DNA of 64,000 nucleotides from JACVRW01 sp963728495 (GCA_963728495.1 CAVSKI010000003.1:372001-436000); one strand, 5' to 3'. Counted from the stretch's first letter, positions 16,036 through 24,884 are shown. Translations and numbers: made by a program. The notes: generated from the letters alone by a model not told the origin.

Positions 16036-16503
16036 CTACCGGTTCTGCGCGCCGATCGCGGCCGCCGTGGCCGCCTCATCCTTGCCGGAGCTCGAGGGAA
16101 CCGACCCTGAGTTCCCGATCGCGGCCGCCGTTGCCGCCTCATCCTTGCCGGAGCTCGAGGCAAGCGCGCCTGAGTTCCCGATCGCGGCCGCCGTTGCCGC
16201 CTCATCCTTGCCGGCAAGACCCGGGCTGGGCTGCGCCGGCGAGTCGAGGTCCCTATCGGGCACGACCTGGACGGAGCCAGGGGTGGGGGCCGGGCGCACC
16301 AGCGGCAGGCCGCGCGGGTGCGTGGCTGGGCCGTCGTAAGCGACGGTGTTCTCTGTGCTGGCCCCCGGGCCGGTTGCGACCAGCGCTACTGCCACCGCAA
16401 TGACCACGAGCAAGGGGATGACGAGGGCAAGCGTGTCGATAGCGGGCTTGCGTACGCTGGGAGCGCCGGTGCCGACCGTCGGGATGCGTGCGACGTGAGA
16501 CAT
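16036..16503 (-). CDS. Single-pass membrane protein with three 21-residue external repeats
   Basis: The 155-residue product from ATG 16503 has a polar N-terminus, one transmembrane helix (about 26-45, LALVIPLLVVIAVAVALVAT), a Pro-rich stalk and then three near-identical repeats containing GKDEAATAAAIG separated by NSG and SSS linkers. The repeats are low-complexity and look like a linear or coiled external tail. I recognise no family. The neighbour downstream is the kinase gene, 70 bp away, so a shared signalling role is possible. An upstream in-frame start would add 12 residues. Confidence 0.6.
   Translation of the reverse strand: MSHVARIPTVGTGAPSVRKPAIDTLALVIPLLVVIAVAVALVATGPGASTENTVAYDGPATHPRGLPLVRPAPTPGSVQVVPDRDLDSPAQPSPGLAGKDEAATAAAIGNSGALASSSGKDEAATAAAIGNSGSVPSSSGKDEAATAAAIGAQNR
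16054..16214. repeat. 63-bp tandem repeat (about 2.6 copies) inside the membrane protein gene
   Basis: Copies start at 16054, 16117 and 16180, an exact 63-base period (21 codons). The shared core, GATCGCGGCCGCCGT and following bases, is conserved apart from a silent change, and the linker after it varies. The third copy is recognisable for about 35 bp. In-frame period and near-identity suggest recent duplication. Confidence 0.85.
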
Positions 16504-16584
16504 GAGAGACCTCCTGGGGATCGTTGGCTTGCGACGCAAGCGTCTCGCGACCCGCTTTCAACTCACTGGCAGCGCGCTGAAGAG

Positions 16585-16980
16585 CTACCGAGCGAGATCT
16601 GTCACCGGGACCAGGCCTGCCGCTCCACGGGCCAACCGGCTGTCGCAGGTCAGCAGGCGAGCCCCAAGCCCCTTCGCCAGCGCGGCGTAGGTCGCGTCGT
16701 ACGCGCTGAGGCGATCCCGAAGCGACCAGACCGCAGCCGTGAGCGGCGCGTGGGGGTGGCGGACAAGCGGCAGAGCCGCAAGAGCCTCGATCGCTCGCTG
16801 AGCCCGGTCCGCCGAGAGGTCCCCGCGGTGCACCCAGCGGCGCAGCCCATGAAGGACCTCGGTCTCCACCAGATGCGGAGCGTGCAGTACCAGCTCGGAC
16901 CTGATCTCGGCCTCGATCGCGGCTGCGGCGGGCCGGCGGAGCAGTAGGTCCAGAAGAGCCGAAGCGTCGGTGACGATCAC
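16585..16980 (-). CDS. vapC: VapC-type toxin, PIN-domain ribonuclease
   Basis: The 131-residue PIN-domain protein has the acidic metal-site residues expected for an RNase: Asp5 in MIVTDAS, Glu39/Glu41 in VETEVLHGL, Asp95 in SAYDATYAALA and Asp113 in LLTCDSRLA. It would cleave RNA when not bound by its antitoxin. The start ATG overlaps the antitoxin stop (ATGA, 16977-16980), the usual vapBC layout. The length and motifs are those of an intact toxin. Its RNA target is not predictable. Confidence 0.92.
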   Translation of the reverse strand: MIVTDASALLDLLLRRPAAAAIEAEIRSELVLHAPHLVETEVLHGLRRWVHRGDLSADRAQRAIEALAALPLVRHPHAPLTAAVWSLRDRLSAYDATYAALAKGLGARLLTCDSRLARGAAGLVPVTDLAR

Positions 16981-17207
16981 CGCTCGTCGCGACCCGCCCG
17001 GACCGCGACCGCGCTCGGTTCAGGCAGATCGGCGGGCTCGTCGCGGGCCAGGCGCTCGAGTAGCTCGGCCATGGTCGGCCGCCCCGCGGCCTCCTCGAGC
17101 TGCTCGCGCACCAGCTCCGACAGCGTGCGGCCCTGCTCCGCGGCCCTGGTTTTCAGCCTGCGGTGTACGTCCGGCGGGACGTCCCGGATCTGAATGATCT
17201 TGTTCAT
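16977..17207 (-). CDS. vapB: VapB/FitA-type antitoxin, ribbon-helix-helix protein
   Basis: The 76-residue antitoxin has an N-terminal ribbon-helix-helix DNA-binding segment (KIIQIRDVPPDVHRRLKTRAAEQG, about 3-26, then the second helix LSELVREQLEEA) and a charged C-terminal tail that would wrap the toxin. This is the FitA-like arrangement. It lies directly upstream of vapC with a 4-bp overlap and directly downstream of a perfect 12-bp palindrome that is the likely autoregulatory operator. The pair sits just after clpC; Clp proteases commonly degrade such antitoxins, though no link is shown here. Confidence 0.9.
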   Translation of the reverse strand: MNKIIQIRDVPPDVHRRLKTRAAEQGRTLSELVREQLEEAAGRPTMAELLERLARDEPADLPEPSAVAVRAGRDER

Positions 17208-17217
17208 GCGCTCTTCA

Positions 17218-17244
17218 CCCTAGCATGCAGATTGCATGCTAGGG
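17218..17244. promoter_or_regulatory. Palindromic operator of vapBC (may also end clpC transcription)
   Basis: CCCTAGCATGCA (17218-17229) and TGCATGCTAGGG (17233-17244) are perfect 12-bp arms around a GAT spacer. The site lies 10-37 bases upstream of the vapB ATG, where FitA/VapB proteins bind to repress their own operon. It is also just past the clpC stop (17261), so the same element could form an RNA hairpin ending that transcript. Confidence 0.75.
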
Positions 17245-17260
17245 GCCTGGCGGTACGCGC

Positions 17261-19921
17261 TTATTCCTCTTCCTTGGCCTCCGGCGCCGGCGGTGCATCC
17301 GGAACGTCCGGCAGCACCTCCGGCTCGTCCGGCAGGTCGGGCGATCCCTCCGAGTTGGGATCCTCGGAGGATCCCTCCTCGCGGGCGTCGCCCTGGCCGC
17401 CCACCGTGACGGTCTCGCGCTTGCGTTCCTTGGGCTTGATGATCGAGATCTTGATCTCGCGCACGTCGCCGTCGGAGTTCTCGGCCAGCTGAGCCCGCTC
17501 GTCGTCGCTCAGGCGATCCACCTCGACCGTCGAGCCCGGCGGCATGCTCTGGGAGAGCACCTCGTCGGCCAGCGGGTCCTCGATGTAGCGCTGGATGGCC
17601 CGGCGCAGCGGGCGGGCGCCCATCGAGGGATCCCAGCCCTTCTCGACCAGCAGGTCGGATGCGCCCTCTGAGAGGTTGAGCGACAGCTCGCGCTCGGCCA
17701 GCGACTCGCGGATCCGCTTGAGCAGCAGCTCGACGATGGTCGAGATCTCTTCCCTGGTCAGCTTGTGGAAGACGATGACCTCGTCGATGCGGTTGATGAA
17801 CTCGGGCCGGAAGACCTTCTTGAGCTCGCCCATGATGCGGGTCTTCATGTCGTCGTACGACAAGCCCGTCTCGTCGCCGACGGTGAACCCGATACCCGTG
17901 TTCTTGGCGATCTCCGAGGCCCCGATGTTCGAGGTCATGATCACGATCGAGTTGCGGAAGTCGACGGTGCGGCCCTGTGCGTCGGTGAGCCGGCCGTCCT
18001 CCAGGATCTGGAGCAGGATGTTGAACACGTCCGGGTGCGCCTTCTCGATCTCATCGAGCAGGAGCACGCTGTAGGGCTTGCGCCGCACGGCCTCCGTCAG
18101 CTGGCCGCCCTCGTCGTAGCCGATGTAGCCGGGCGGCGAGCCGACCAGCCGCGACACGGAGTGCTTCTCCATGTACTCGGACATGTCGATGCGGACCATC
18201 GCGTCCTCATCGCCGAACAGGAACTCGGCCAGGGTGCGCCCCAGCTCGGTCTTGCCCACGCCGCTGGGCCCGAGGAAGATGAACGAGCCGGTTGGGCGCT
18301 TGGGGTCCTTGAGCCCAGCGCGTGAGCGGCGAATCGCCTTCGACACGGCCTCGATGGCCGCGTGCTGGCCGATCACCCGCTTGTGGAGCTCCTCCTCCAT
18401 GCGCATGAGCTTCTGAGTCTCGGCCTCGGTGAGCTTGAACACCGGGATGCCGGTCCACATGGACACGATGTCGGCGATCTCCTCCTCGCCGATCTCCGGG
18501 CGCTCCCCGGACTCGCCGGAGCGCCACTGCTCCTCGAGCTCGCGCTTCTTGTTGGTCAGCTGGCGCTCGGTGTCACGCAGGTTCGCCGCCTTCTCGAACT
18601 CCTGCGCCTCGATCGCCGCCTCCTTGTCGCGCCGTGTGGTCTCGATCTCCTCCTCGAGATCGCGGTACACGGGCGGAGCGGTCATCGACTTGATGCGCGC
18701 GCGTGACGCGGCCTCGTCGATGAGGTCGATCGCCTTGTCAGGCAGGAAGCGGTCGGAGATGTAGCGGTCGGCCAGCTCGGCCGCCGCCTCCAGCGCCTCG
18801 TCGGTGATTCCGACGCGGTGATGGTCCTCGTAACGCTGGCGCAGTCCCTTGAGAATCTGCACCGTCTCGTCCGTGGAGGGCTGGTCGACGCGGATCTGCT
18901 GGAAGCGACGCTCCAGCGCCGAGTCGCGCTCGAGGTACTTGCGGTACTCGTCGAGCGTGGTGGCCCCGATCGTCTGCAGCTCGCCTCTCGCCAGAGCCGG
19001 CTTGAGGATCGAAGCGGCGTCGATCGCGCCCTCCGCGGCGCCCGCACCGACGAGATTGTGGAGCTCGTCGATGAACAGGATGATGTCGCCGCGCTGCTGG
19101 ATCTCCTTCATGACCTTCTTCAGGCGCTCCTCGAACTCGCCGCGGTACTTCGAGCCCGCGACCAGGGCGGCGAGATCCAGCGTGTAGATCTGCTTGTTCT
19201 TGAGCAGCTCGGGAACCTCACCGCTCGTGATGCGCTGGGCCAGGCCCTCGACGACGGCAGTCTTGCCCACGCCGGGCTCACCGATCAGCACCGGGTTGTT
19301 CTTCTGGCGGCGGGAGAGAATCTGCATGATCCGCTCCACCTCGGTCTCGCGACCGACCACGGGATCGAGCTTGCCCTCGGCGGCCAGCTTGGTGAGGTTG
19401 CGCCCAAACTGGTCGAGCAGCTTGGATGACTTCTTGCCCTCGCCCTGTGCTCCGGCAGCGGCGCCGGCGCGGCCTTGGCGGCCGCCGGGCCCGGACAGCA
19501 TGCGGATGACCTCGTTGCGGATCTTCTCGGAGTCCGCGTCGAAGTCGAGCAGGATGCGAGCGGCAACGCCCTCGTTCTCGCGCACGAGACCGAGCAGGAT
19601 GTGCTCGGTGCCGATGTAGTTGTGGCCCAGGCTCAGAGCCTCGCGCAGGGCGAGCTCGAGCACCTTCTTGGCCCTGGGCGTGAATGGGATCTGCCCGGAG
19701 GTGACCTCCTCACCCGACCCGACGATGCGCACCACCTGGGCGCGGACGCGCTCGACGGTGATGTCGAGCGACTCGAGGACGCGGGCCGCCAGGCCCTCCT
19801 CCTCGCGAAGCAGTCCGAGCAGGATGTGCTCGGTGCCGATGTAGTTGTGCTTGAGAATGCGGGCCTCCTCCTGGGCGAGGACGACCACCTGCCGGGCCCG
19901 TTCGGTGAAGCGCTCAAACAC
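17261..19921 (-). CDS. clpC: ATP-dependent Clp protease ATP-binding subunit ClpC
   Basis: The 886-residue Hsp100 unfoldase has two Clp-N repeats (about 1-140, each with HNYIGTEHILLGL), AAA-1 with Walker A GEPGVGKT (214-221), a UVR-motif middle domain in the 420-470 region (KEAAIEAQEFEKAANLRD) and AAA-2 with GPSGVGKTELG. It feeds unfolded proteins to ClpP. The C-terminal extension after about residue 830 is acidic and Pro-rich (ending PAPEAKEEE). No ctsR or mcsAB is adjacent, as in other actinobacteria. The 207-bp upstream gap to a divergent lipoprotein gene must hold both promoters. Confidence 0.97.
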   Translation of the reverse strand: MFERFTERARQVVVLAQEEARILKHNYIGTEHILLGLLREEEGLAARVLESLDITVERVRAQVVRIVGSGEEVTSGQIPFTPRAKKVLELALREALSLGHNYIGTEHILLGLVRENEGVAARILLDFDADSEKIRNEVIRMLSGPGGRQGRAGAAAGAQGEGKKSSKLLDQFGRNLTKLAAEGKLDPVVGRETEVERIMQILSRRQKNNPVLIGEPGVGKTAVVEGLAQRITSGEVPELLKNKQIYTLDLAALVAGSKYRGEFEERLKKVMKEIQQRGDIILFIDELHNLVGAGAAEGAIDAASILKPALARGELQTIGATTLDEYRKYLERDSALERRFQQIRVDQPSTDETVQILKGLRQRYEDHHRVGITDEALEAAAELADRYISDRFLPDKAIDLIDEAASRARIKSMTAPPVYRDLEEEIETTRRDKEAAIEAQEFEKAANLRDTERQLTNKKRELEEQWRSGESGERPEIGEEEIADIVSMWTGIPVFKLTEAETQKLMRMEEELHKRVIGQHAAIEAVSKAIRRSRAGLKDPKRPTGSFIFLGPSGVGKTELGRTLAEFLFGDEDAMVRIDMSEYMEKHSVSRLVGSPPGYIGYDEGGQLTEAVRRKPYSVLLLDEIEKAHPDVFNILLQILEDGRLTDAQGRTVDFRNSIVIMTSNIGASEIAKNTGIGFTVGDETGLSYDDMKTRIMGELKKVFRPEFINRIDEVIVFHKLTREEISTIVELLLKRIRESLAERELSLNLSEGASDLLVEKGWDPSMGARPLRRAIQRYIEDPLADEVLSQSMPPGSTVEVDRLSDDERAQLAENSDGDVREIKISIIKPKERKRETVTVGGQGDAREEGSSEDPNSEGSPDLPDEPEVLPDVPDAPPAPEAKEEE

Positions 19922-20128
19922 TGCACATGCCTATCTGTCGGGGAACATCAGGGCGGGGGGACTACCCGTCTCTTCCCTTGATCGGCATATAGGCCAATCG
20001 TCTGAAAGTCGATACGGGTTCCGCCGGCCCGTTGATCGAGTCTACCAACGGGCCCCACGGCGTTTTGCGCCTGTAACAAGGTCTAAATGCCGCTCTCAGG
20101 GTGGAATTTGGGGTAGCCTCGCCCGCCT

Positions 20129-20584
20129 ATGAAGCCCATGCGCGTCGCCACGGTCGCGGCTCTCGCCCTCTTGGCGGTCGTCCCCGCCGTGGGCTGCGGG
20201 GGCGACAACTCCGACCAGTTCCGCGAGGACTACAACGCGGCCGTCGAAAAGCTCAGCAAGATCAACACCGATATCGGATCGGCAGCGGGCGACGCGGGAG
20301 AGCGGTCGAACGCCAAGATCGCGAACGAGTTCAACCAGATCGCCGACACGGCTGAGCAGACCCGCTCCGACCTGGCGGACCTGGACCCGCCGGAAGACGC
20401 GAAGCAGGAGTTCGACAAGCTGCTGGCCGCGCTCGAGAAGGGCGTCGGCGACCTGCGCTCGGTGGCCAAGGCGGCGAAGTCGAACAACCCCCAGAAAGCC
20501 AACCAGGCGGTTGAGGACCTGGCCCAGAGCGGTGAGGAGATCACCGCCGCCGAGACCGCCCTGAAGCAGGCCGTCGACGGCTGA
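20129..20584 (+). CDS. Putative helical lipoprotein of unknown function
   Basis: The 151-residue protein has a lipoprotein signal ending VVPAVGC (Cys23). The mature part is helical and rich in Ala, Glu, Lys and Asp with heptad-like spacing (EDYNAAVEKLSKINTDIG, EFDKLLAALEKGVGDLRSVAKAA), so it probably forms a helical bundle outside the membrane. I do not recognise the family. It is divergent from clpC and convergent with lysS. The start ATG has a second in-frame ATG three codons on. Confidence 0.65.
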   Translation: MKPMRVATVAALALLAVVPAVGCGGDNSDQFREDYNAAVEKLSKINTDIGSAAGDAGERSNAKIANEFNQIADTAEQTRSDLADLDPPEDAKQEFDKLLAALEKGVGDLRSVAKAAKSNNPQKANQAVEDLAQSGEEITAAETALKQAVDG

Positions 20585-20605
20585 TTCTGATTTCTGGCCG
20601 GTCGC

Positions 20606-21997
20606 CTACCGCTCGTCGTCGCGCATGGCGGGGAAAAGGACCACTTCGCGGATCGAGCGCCGGCCGCTGAGGATCATCACCAGGCGGTCGATGCCCACTC
20701 CTATGCCCCCCGTCGGGGGCATGCCGTGCTCCAGCGCGCGGACGTAGTCCTCGTCGTAGGGCTGGGTCTCGTCGTCTCCGGCGGCCTCGTCTCGCGCCTG
20801 CTGCTCGAAGCGGGCGCGCTGCTCGTCAGGATCGTTCAGCTCGGTGAACGCGTTGGCGAACTCCATCCCGTCGGCAAAGCACTCGAATCGCTCCACGAGC
20901 CCCGGCTGGGAGCGATGGTCCTTGGCGAACGGGGAGAGCTCCTTGGGGTAGTCGAGGATGAAGGTCGGACTCTGGAGCTCGGGCTCAACGTGCTTTGAGA
21001 GCAGGTCGTCCACGCGCTTGGCCCAGGCTCCCTCGCCGGGCAGGTCGTCACCGGTGATGTCGACTCCCGTCTGGTCAAGGATTGCCTGGCGCAACGTCAG
21101 GCGCTTCCAGGGGGGCGAGAAGTCCACCGGCCCCTCGTACCCGACGTCGCTCGCCACGTAGGCCACCAGCTCCTCGAGGCGGGCGGCGATGTCCTCGTAG
21201 TCCGCATAGGCCTCGTACCACTCGAGCATCGTGAACTCCGGGTTGTGCTTGTGCGAGATTCCCTCGTTGCGGAAGTCCTTGCCGATCTCGTAGACGCGTT
21301 CGAGACCGCCGACGATCAGGCGCTTGAGGTAGAGCTCGTCCGCGATGCGCAGGAAGAACTCCCTGTCGAGCGCGTTGTGGTGGGTTACGAACGGGCGGGC
21401 GAGCGCACCGCCGTAAAGCGGCTGCAAGATCGGGGTTTCCACCTCGAGGAACCCCCGTTCGTCCAGCCAGCGGCGCACCGCGCGGACAACCTTCGAGCGA
21501 AGGATGAACAGCTCCCGGGTCTCCTCGTTTGCCAGCAGGTCGACCTCGCGATGGCGGTAGCGCGTCTCGACGTCCTCGAGGCCGTGGAACTTGTCGGGCG
21601 GGGCACGCAGGGACTTGGCGAGAAGCACCCACTCGGTGGCTCTCAGGCTCAGCTCACCGCGACGGGACTTGAATGCGGTCCCGTCCACGCCCACCAGATC
21701 GCCCAGATCGAGGTGGGTGAGCGTCTCGAAGGCCTCCTCGCCCAGCACGTCGCGCTTGGCGTGAACCTGGAGCTTGCCCGAGCGGTCGATCACGTCGAGG
21801 AAGGCCGCGCCTCCGTGGCCGCGGCGTCCGCCGAGCCGCCCGGCGATGCGGTAGGCAGAATCGGTCTCTTCACCGGCCTCCAATCCCTCGTGGGCGGAGT
21901 GGACATCCGAGATGGCCACGACGCCGTCGAACTCGTGCGGGAACGGGTCGATCCCCTGTTCTCGCAGGCGCTCGAGCTTCGCCCGGCGATCGTCCAT
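20606..21997 (-). CDS. lysS: Lysine--tRNA ligase, class II
   Basis: The 463-residue enzyme charges tRNA-Lys. An OB-fold anticodon-binding domain (about 40-140) precedes the class II core with motif 2 (FRNEGISHKHNPEFTMLEWYEAY, about 240-265) and motif 3 (GIGVGIDRLVMIL near the C-terminus). It is somewhat shorter than E. coli LysS (about 505 residues), mainly at the N-terminus. It lies 27 bp downstream of greA on the same strand, so greA-lysS is probably one transcript, a common actinobacterial pairing. Confidence 0.96.
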   Translation of the reverse strand: MDDRRAKLERLREQGIDPFPHEFDGVVAISDVHSAHEGLEAGEETDSAYRIAGRLGGRRGHGGAAFLDVIDRSGKLQVHAKRDVLGEEAFETLTHLDLGDLVGVDGTAFKSRRGELSLRATEWVLLAKSLRAPPDKFHGLEDVETRYRHREVDLLANEETRELFILRSKVVRAVRRWLDERGFLEVETPILQPLYGGALARPFVTHHNALDREFFLRIADELYLKRLIVGGLERVYEIGKDFRNEGISHKHNPEFTMLEWYEAYADYEDIAARLEELVAYVASDVGYEGPVDFSPPWKRLTLRQAILDQTGVDITGDDLPGEGAWAKRVDDLLSKHVEPELQSPTFILDYPKELSPFAKDHRSQPGLVERFECFADGMEFANAFTELNDPDEQRARFEQQARDEAAGDDETQPYDEDYVRALEHGMPPTGGIGVGIDRLVMILSGRRSIREVVLFPAMRDDER

Positions 21998-22024
21998 TGC
22001 CGTGACGCTACTAGTGCCCGGGCG

Positions 22025-22501
22025 CTATCGCTCGATCTTGGTGATCTTGAGCTTGCGGGCGGGTCCGCGTGGCACCGGCACGGTCACGGTCTCGCCGCGC
22101 TTGTGCCCGAGCAGTGCGCGCCCGACCGGCGACTCGTTGGAAAGCCGCTGCTCCGACGGGTTGGCCTCGGCGGAGCCGACGATCTTGAACTTGGTCGACT
22201 TCTCGGTCTTCTGGTCCTTCATGTGCACCGTGGCGCCGACGCTGACCACGTCGGTATCCACGTCCTTCTCGTGGATGACGCGCGCGCTGGCCAGCTTCTC
22301 CTCGAGGTCGGAGATCTGCTTCTCGAGCATGGCCTGCTCGTTCTTGGCGTCGTCGTACTCGGAGTTCTCGGTGATGTCTCCGAACTCGCGTGCCTCCTTG
22401 ATGCGCTCAGCGACCTCACGCCTGCGCTCGCCGCGCAGGTAGTGGATTCGAGTCTTGAGCTCCTCGAGGCCTTCAGGAGTGAGAACGGTTTCGCGTGCCA
22501 T
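22025..22501 (-). CDS. greA: Transcription elongation factor GreA
   Basis: The 158-residue protein has the N-terminal coiled coil (about 1-75, LTPEGLEELKTRIHYLRGERRREVAERI and EYDDAKNEQAMLEKQI) with the acidic tip residues that enter the RNA polymerase secondary channel. The C-terminal FKBP-like domain follows (about 80-158). GreA stimulates transcript cleavage in backtracked RNA polymerase. The start ATG is preceded by a terminator-like hairpin whose 3' arm contains the only good Shine-Dalgarno (GGAGGG, 7 nt before ATG). This suggests control of the gene by RNA structure. Confidence 0.96.
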   Translation of the reverse strand: MARETVLTPEGLEELKTRIHYLRGERRREVAERIKEAREFGDITENSEYDDAKNEQAMLEKQISDLEEKLASARVIHEKDVDTDVVSVGATVHMKDQKTEKSTKFKIVGSAEANPSEQRLSNESPVGRALLGHKRGETVTVPVPRGPARKLKITKIER

Positions 22502-22503
22502 AG

Positions 22504-22530
22504 AAAAACCCTCCGCAGTCGGCCGGAGGG
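22504..22530 (-). terminator. Terminator-like hairpin in the greA leader that includes the Shine-Dalgarno
   Basis: Read on the minus strand, CCCTCCG, an 8-base loop and CGGAGGG are followed at once by TTTTT and then CT-ATG of greA. Stem plus T-run is the form of an intrinsic terminator. It could end dus transcription, attenuate greA, or hide the GGAGGG ribosome site. Confidence 0.75.
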
Positions 22531-22554
22531 ACGGAGCAGTGTAGCAACGGGCTG

Positions 22555-23553
22555 TCAGGCTGCGAGCACGCCGATGCGGGCGCTCAGGACGTCGAGCGCC
22601 TCACGCGCCTCGCGGGTGGTCGGCGCGCTCACAAGCGCTTGGCGCTGACGCTTGGTCAGTCCCATGGTGTCGGCATACCAGGGGTAGAACTTGCGCAGGT
22701 AGCGCCCGGCGCGCTCGGGACCGAGGTGATCTTCGGCGGCGGCGATCACCCACTCCAGCTCGCCCACGACCTCGTCCGGGGTGGGCTCGCCCTGGTAGGT
22801 GCCGAGCAGCCGCCCGAAACGCCAGGGATTTCCCAGCGAGCCGCGGGCGAGCATCACCGCCGCGGCACCGCTGTGCTCGTAGGCGCTCAGGACCGACTCG
22901 TCATCCGACAGCCCGCCGGAGAGAATCACCGGGACCGTCAACGCGCTCGCCAGCTCATGCGCCAGCGCGTAGTCGGGACCACCCGAGTGCTGCTGTGAGG
23001 CGTGGCGGGGGTGAAAGGAGATGCCGGCCACACACGCCTCGGCCTCGAGGCGGCGGGCCAGATCGAGGCCGGCGCGGTCACCCGGAGCCTTTCCGGGCCG
23101 GAGCTTCACGGTCACGGGCAGGCCGCTGCCCTCCCGGGCCGCGATGGCGATGGCTATCGCGTTGGCAGGGTCGTCGAGCAGAGCCGCTCCGGCACCCGTC
23201 TTGCACACCTTCCTCACTGGGCAACCCATGTTGAGGTCGATCAGGTCCGCGCCCGAGTCGGCGGCCATCGCGGCGGCCTCGCGCATGACGGCGGGATCGT
23301 GCCCGAACAGCTGGATGCTTACCGGGTGCTCGTCGGGATGAATGCGCAGGAACTCGTTGACCGTGCGCTCGTTGCCGTAGGCCAGCCCGAAGCTGGAGAC
23401 CATCTCGGACACCACGAGCCCCGCTCCGAAGCGCTTGGCCTGGAGGCGAACGAACCAGTTGCCGATCCCGGCCAGCGGAGCCAGCACCACCCGGTTGGCC
23501 AGGCGTACGCCGCCGAGGGTCCAGGGGTCGGTCAACGCGGGCACGAGCTTCAT
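22555..23553 (-). CDS. dusB: tRNA-dihydrouridine synthase
   Basis: The 332-residue FMN enzyme reduces uridines in tRNA. A TIM barrel (about 10-250) carries NRVVLAPLAGIGN near the flavin, NMGCPVRKVCKTGAGAAL with the proton-donor Cys111, and KLRPGK and GGLSDDESV flavin-phosphate loops. A helical tRNA-binding domain follows. It sits upstream of greA; a terminator-like hairpin lies between them. Assignment to DusB rather than another Dus branch is by general resemblance. Confidence 0.9.
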   Translation of the reverse strand: MKLVPALTDPWTLGGVRLANRVVLAPLAGIGNWFVRLQAKRFGAGLVVSEMVSSFGLAYGNERTVNEFLRIHPDEHPVSIQLFGHDPAVMREAAAMAADSGADLIDLNMGCPVRKVCKTGAGAALLDDPANAIAIAIAAREGSGLPVTVKLRPGKAPGDRAGLDLARRLEAEACVAGISFHPRHASQQHSGGPDYALAHELASALTVPVILSGGLSDDESVLSAYEHSGAAAVMLARGSLGNPWRFGRLLGTYQGEPTPDEVVGELEWVIAAAEDHLGPERAGRYLRKFYPWYADTMGLTKRQRQALVSAPTTREAREALDVLSARIGVLAA

Positions 23554-23600
23554 GGGCTCAGGGTAGACGGATCGGGTGGTATCTCAAGACGGCGGTGGTC

Positions 23601-24884
23601 ATGTCCGATCAAGGGGTTATGGCCAGAAACCTCGAAGGCACTTCGACCGCTCACCCGGTGAACGCCGTCCCGCTCTCGTCCGAGGATCGCGCGATCCTCG
23701 ATCTGGAGAGCCCGACGGTGGCCGGCCATACGTGCAAGGTCCTCGTGCTCGAGTCGCCGGCGCCGGACATCGACGCGCTGCGCGCTGCCGTGGAAGGCAG
23801 GCTGGACGCCGCGCCCGCTTTGAAACAACGCCTGGGCTTCGCGGATGCCGGACCCGCGTGGGTGCCAGACCAAGGCTTCGACATCAATCGCCACGTGGTC
23901 GAGCTCCCACGTGTGCTCGCGCCCGGTTCGCTCCCTGGGGAGGTGGCTCAGATCTTCGCGGAGCGCTTGGACCGGGCCCTTCCCCTCTGGCGCCTCGACG
24001 TGCTGCGCATCGAAGGCGGCACGACGGCGCTCGTATGGCGCATCCATCACGCGCTCGCCGACGGCACCGCCACGATGCGCTACGTGCGGACCGTGCTGTG
24101 CCACGAGATCGAGCCTCACCGCGACTCGACCACGCCCGCCCACCCCCGCCACGCGGACGACGCGCGCCGGCGGGCCCATTGGGGAGCGTTCATCCGGCGT
24201 GAGTTCGCCCGCTCGCGGACGGGTTCTCCGTTCGACGGGCGGATCGGTTGCGACCGCCGGGTGGCGTTCACCCAGGCGCCACTCGGTCCGCTGCACGACT
24301 CCGCCCGGCGGATCGCCGGTGCCACCCTCAACGACGCCGTGCTGGCCTCTGTGGCGGGCGGCCTGCGCCACTGGATCGAAGAGCATCATGGCCGCCTGGG
24401 CGACGTGCGCGTCAAGGTGCCCGTGAGCCTGCACGACGAGGGTGATGACACCGGCAACCGCGACTCGTTCTTCTCACTCGGGCTACCACTGAACGAGCCC
24501 GACCCGGTGGCCCGGCTGCGCGCGGTGCATGCCGCCACTGGAGTGCGCAAGGCGGAGCACGACGCCAAGGAGATGGATGAGCTGATGCGGCGGCTCAGCG
24601 CACTCTCACCCGGACTGGGGCGCCTGTGCGACCGGCTCGAGCACAGCCCACGCCGCTTTGCCGTGAACGTCTCGAACGTTCCCGGACCCCGTGGTCGGAT
24701 GGCGGTCCTGAACGCGCCCGTGCGATCGATGCACTCGCTTGCCGAGATCGGCGAGAAGCATGCCCTGCGCGTATCGGTCGTCTCCCTCGCGGGAGCCCTC
24801 TACTTCGGTTTCGTCGCCGATCCCGCGCTCGTCGACGGCCTCGACACGCTGGCCGCCGGCGTCAGTCGGAGGCCGAGGCGCTGA
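23601..24884 (+). CDS. WS/DGAT-type acyltransferase (wax ester synthase/diacylglycerol acyltransferase family)
   Basis: The 427-residue protein has the catalytic HHALADG motif (149-155, HHxxxDG) and the family's C-terminal NVSNVPGP segment. Members join acyl-CoA to long-chain alcohols or diacylglycerol to make storage lipid at the membrane. Residues 180-250 are shorter and more basic than in AtfA. An in-frame GTG at 23595 and an ATG at 23619 are alternative starts. Its 3' end overlaps the converging AbiEi/DUF559 gene by 23 bp. The alcohol acceptor is not predictable. Confidence 0.88.
   Translation: MSDQGVMARNLEGTSTAHPVNAVPLSSEDRAILDLESPTVAGHTCKVLVLESPAPDIDALRAAVEGRLDAAPALKQRLGFADAGPAWVPDQGFDINRHVVELPRVLAPGSLPGEVAQIFAERLDRALPLWRLDVLRIEGGTTALVWRIHHALADGTATMRYVRTVLCHEIEPHRDSTTPAHPRHADDARRRAHWGAFIRREFARSRTGSPFDGRIGCDRRVAFTQAPLGPLHDSARRIAGATLNDAVLASVAGGLRHWIEEHHGRLGDVRVKVPVSLHDEGDDTGNRDSFFSLGLPLNEPDPVARLRAVHAATGVRKAEHDAKEMDELMRRLSALSPGLGRLCDRLEHSPRRFAVNVSNVPGPRGRMAVLNAPVRSMHSLAEIGEKHALRVSVVSLAGALYFGFVADPALVDGLDTLAAGVSRRPRR

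Noticed and set aside
16054..16214. Three 63-bp units considered as a CRISPR array
   Set aside because: The units are in frame within a coding region, there is no distinct spacer set, and no cas genes are present.
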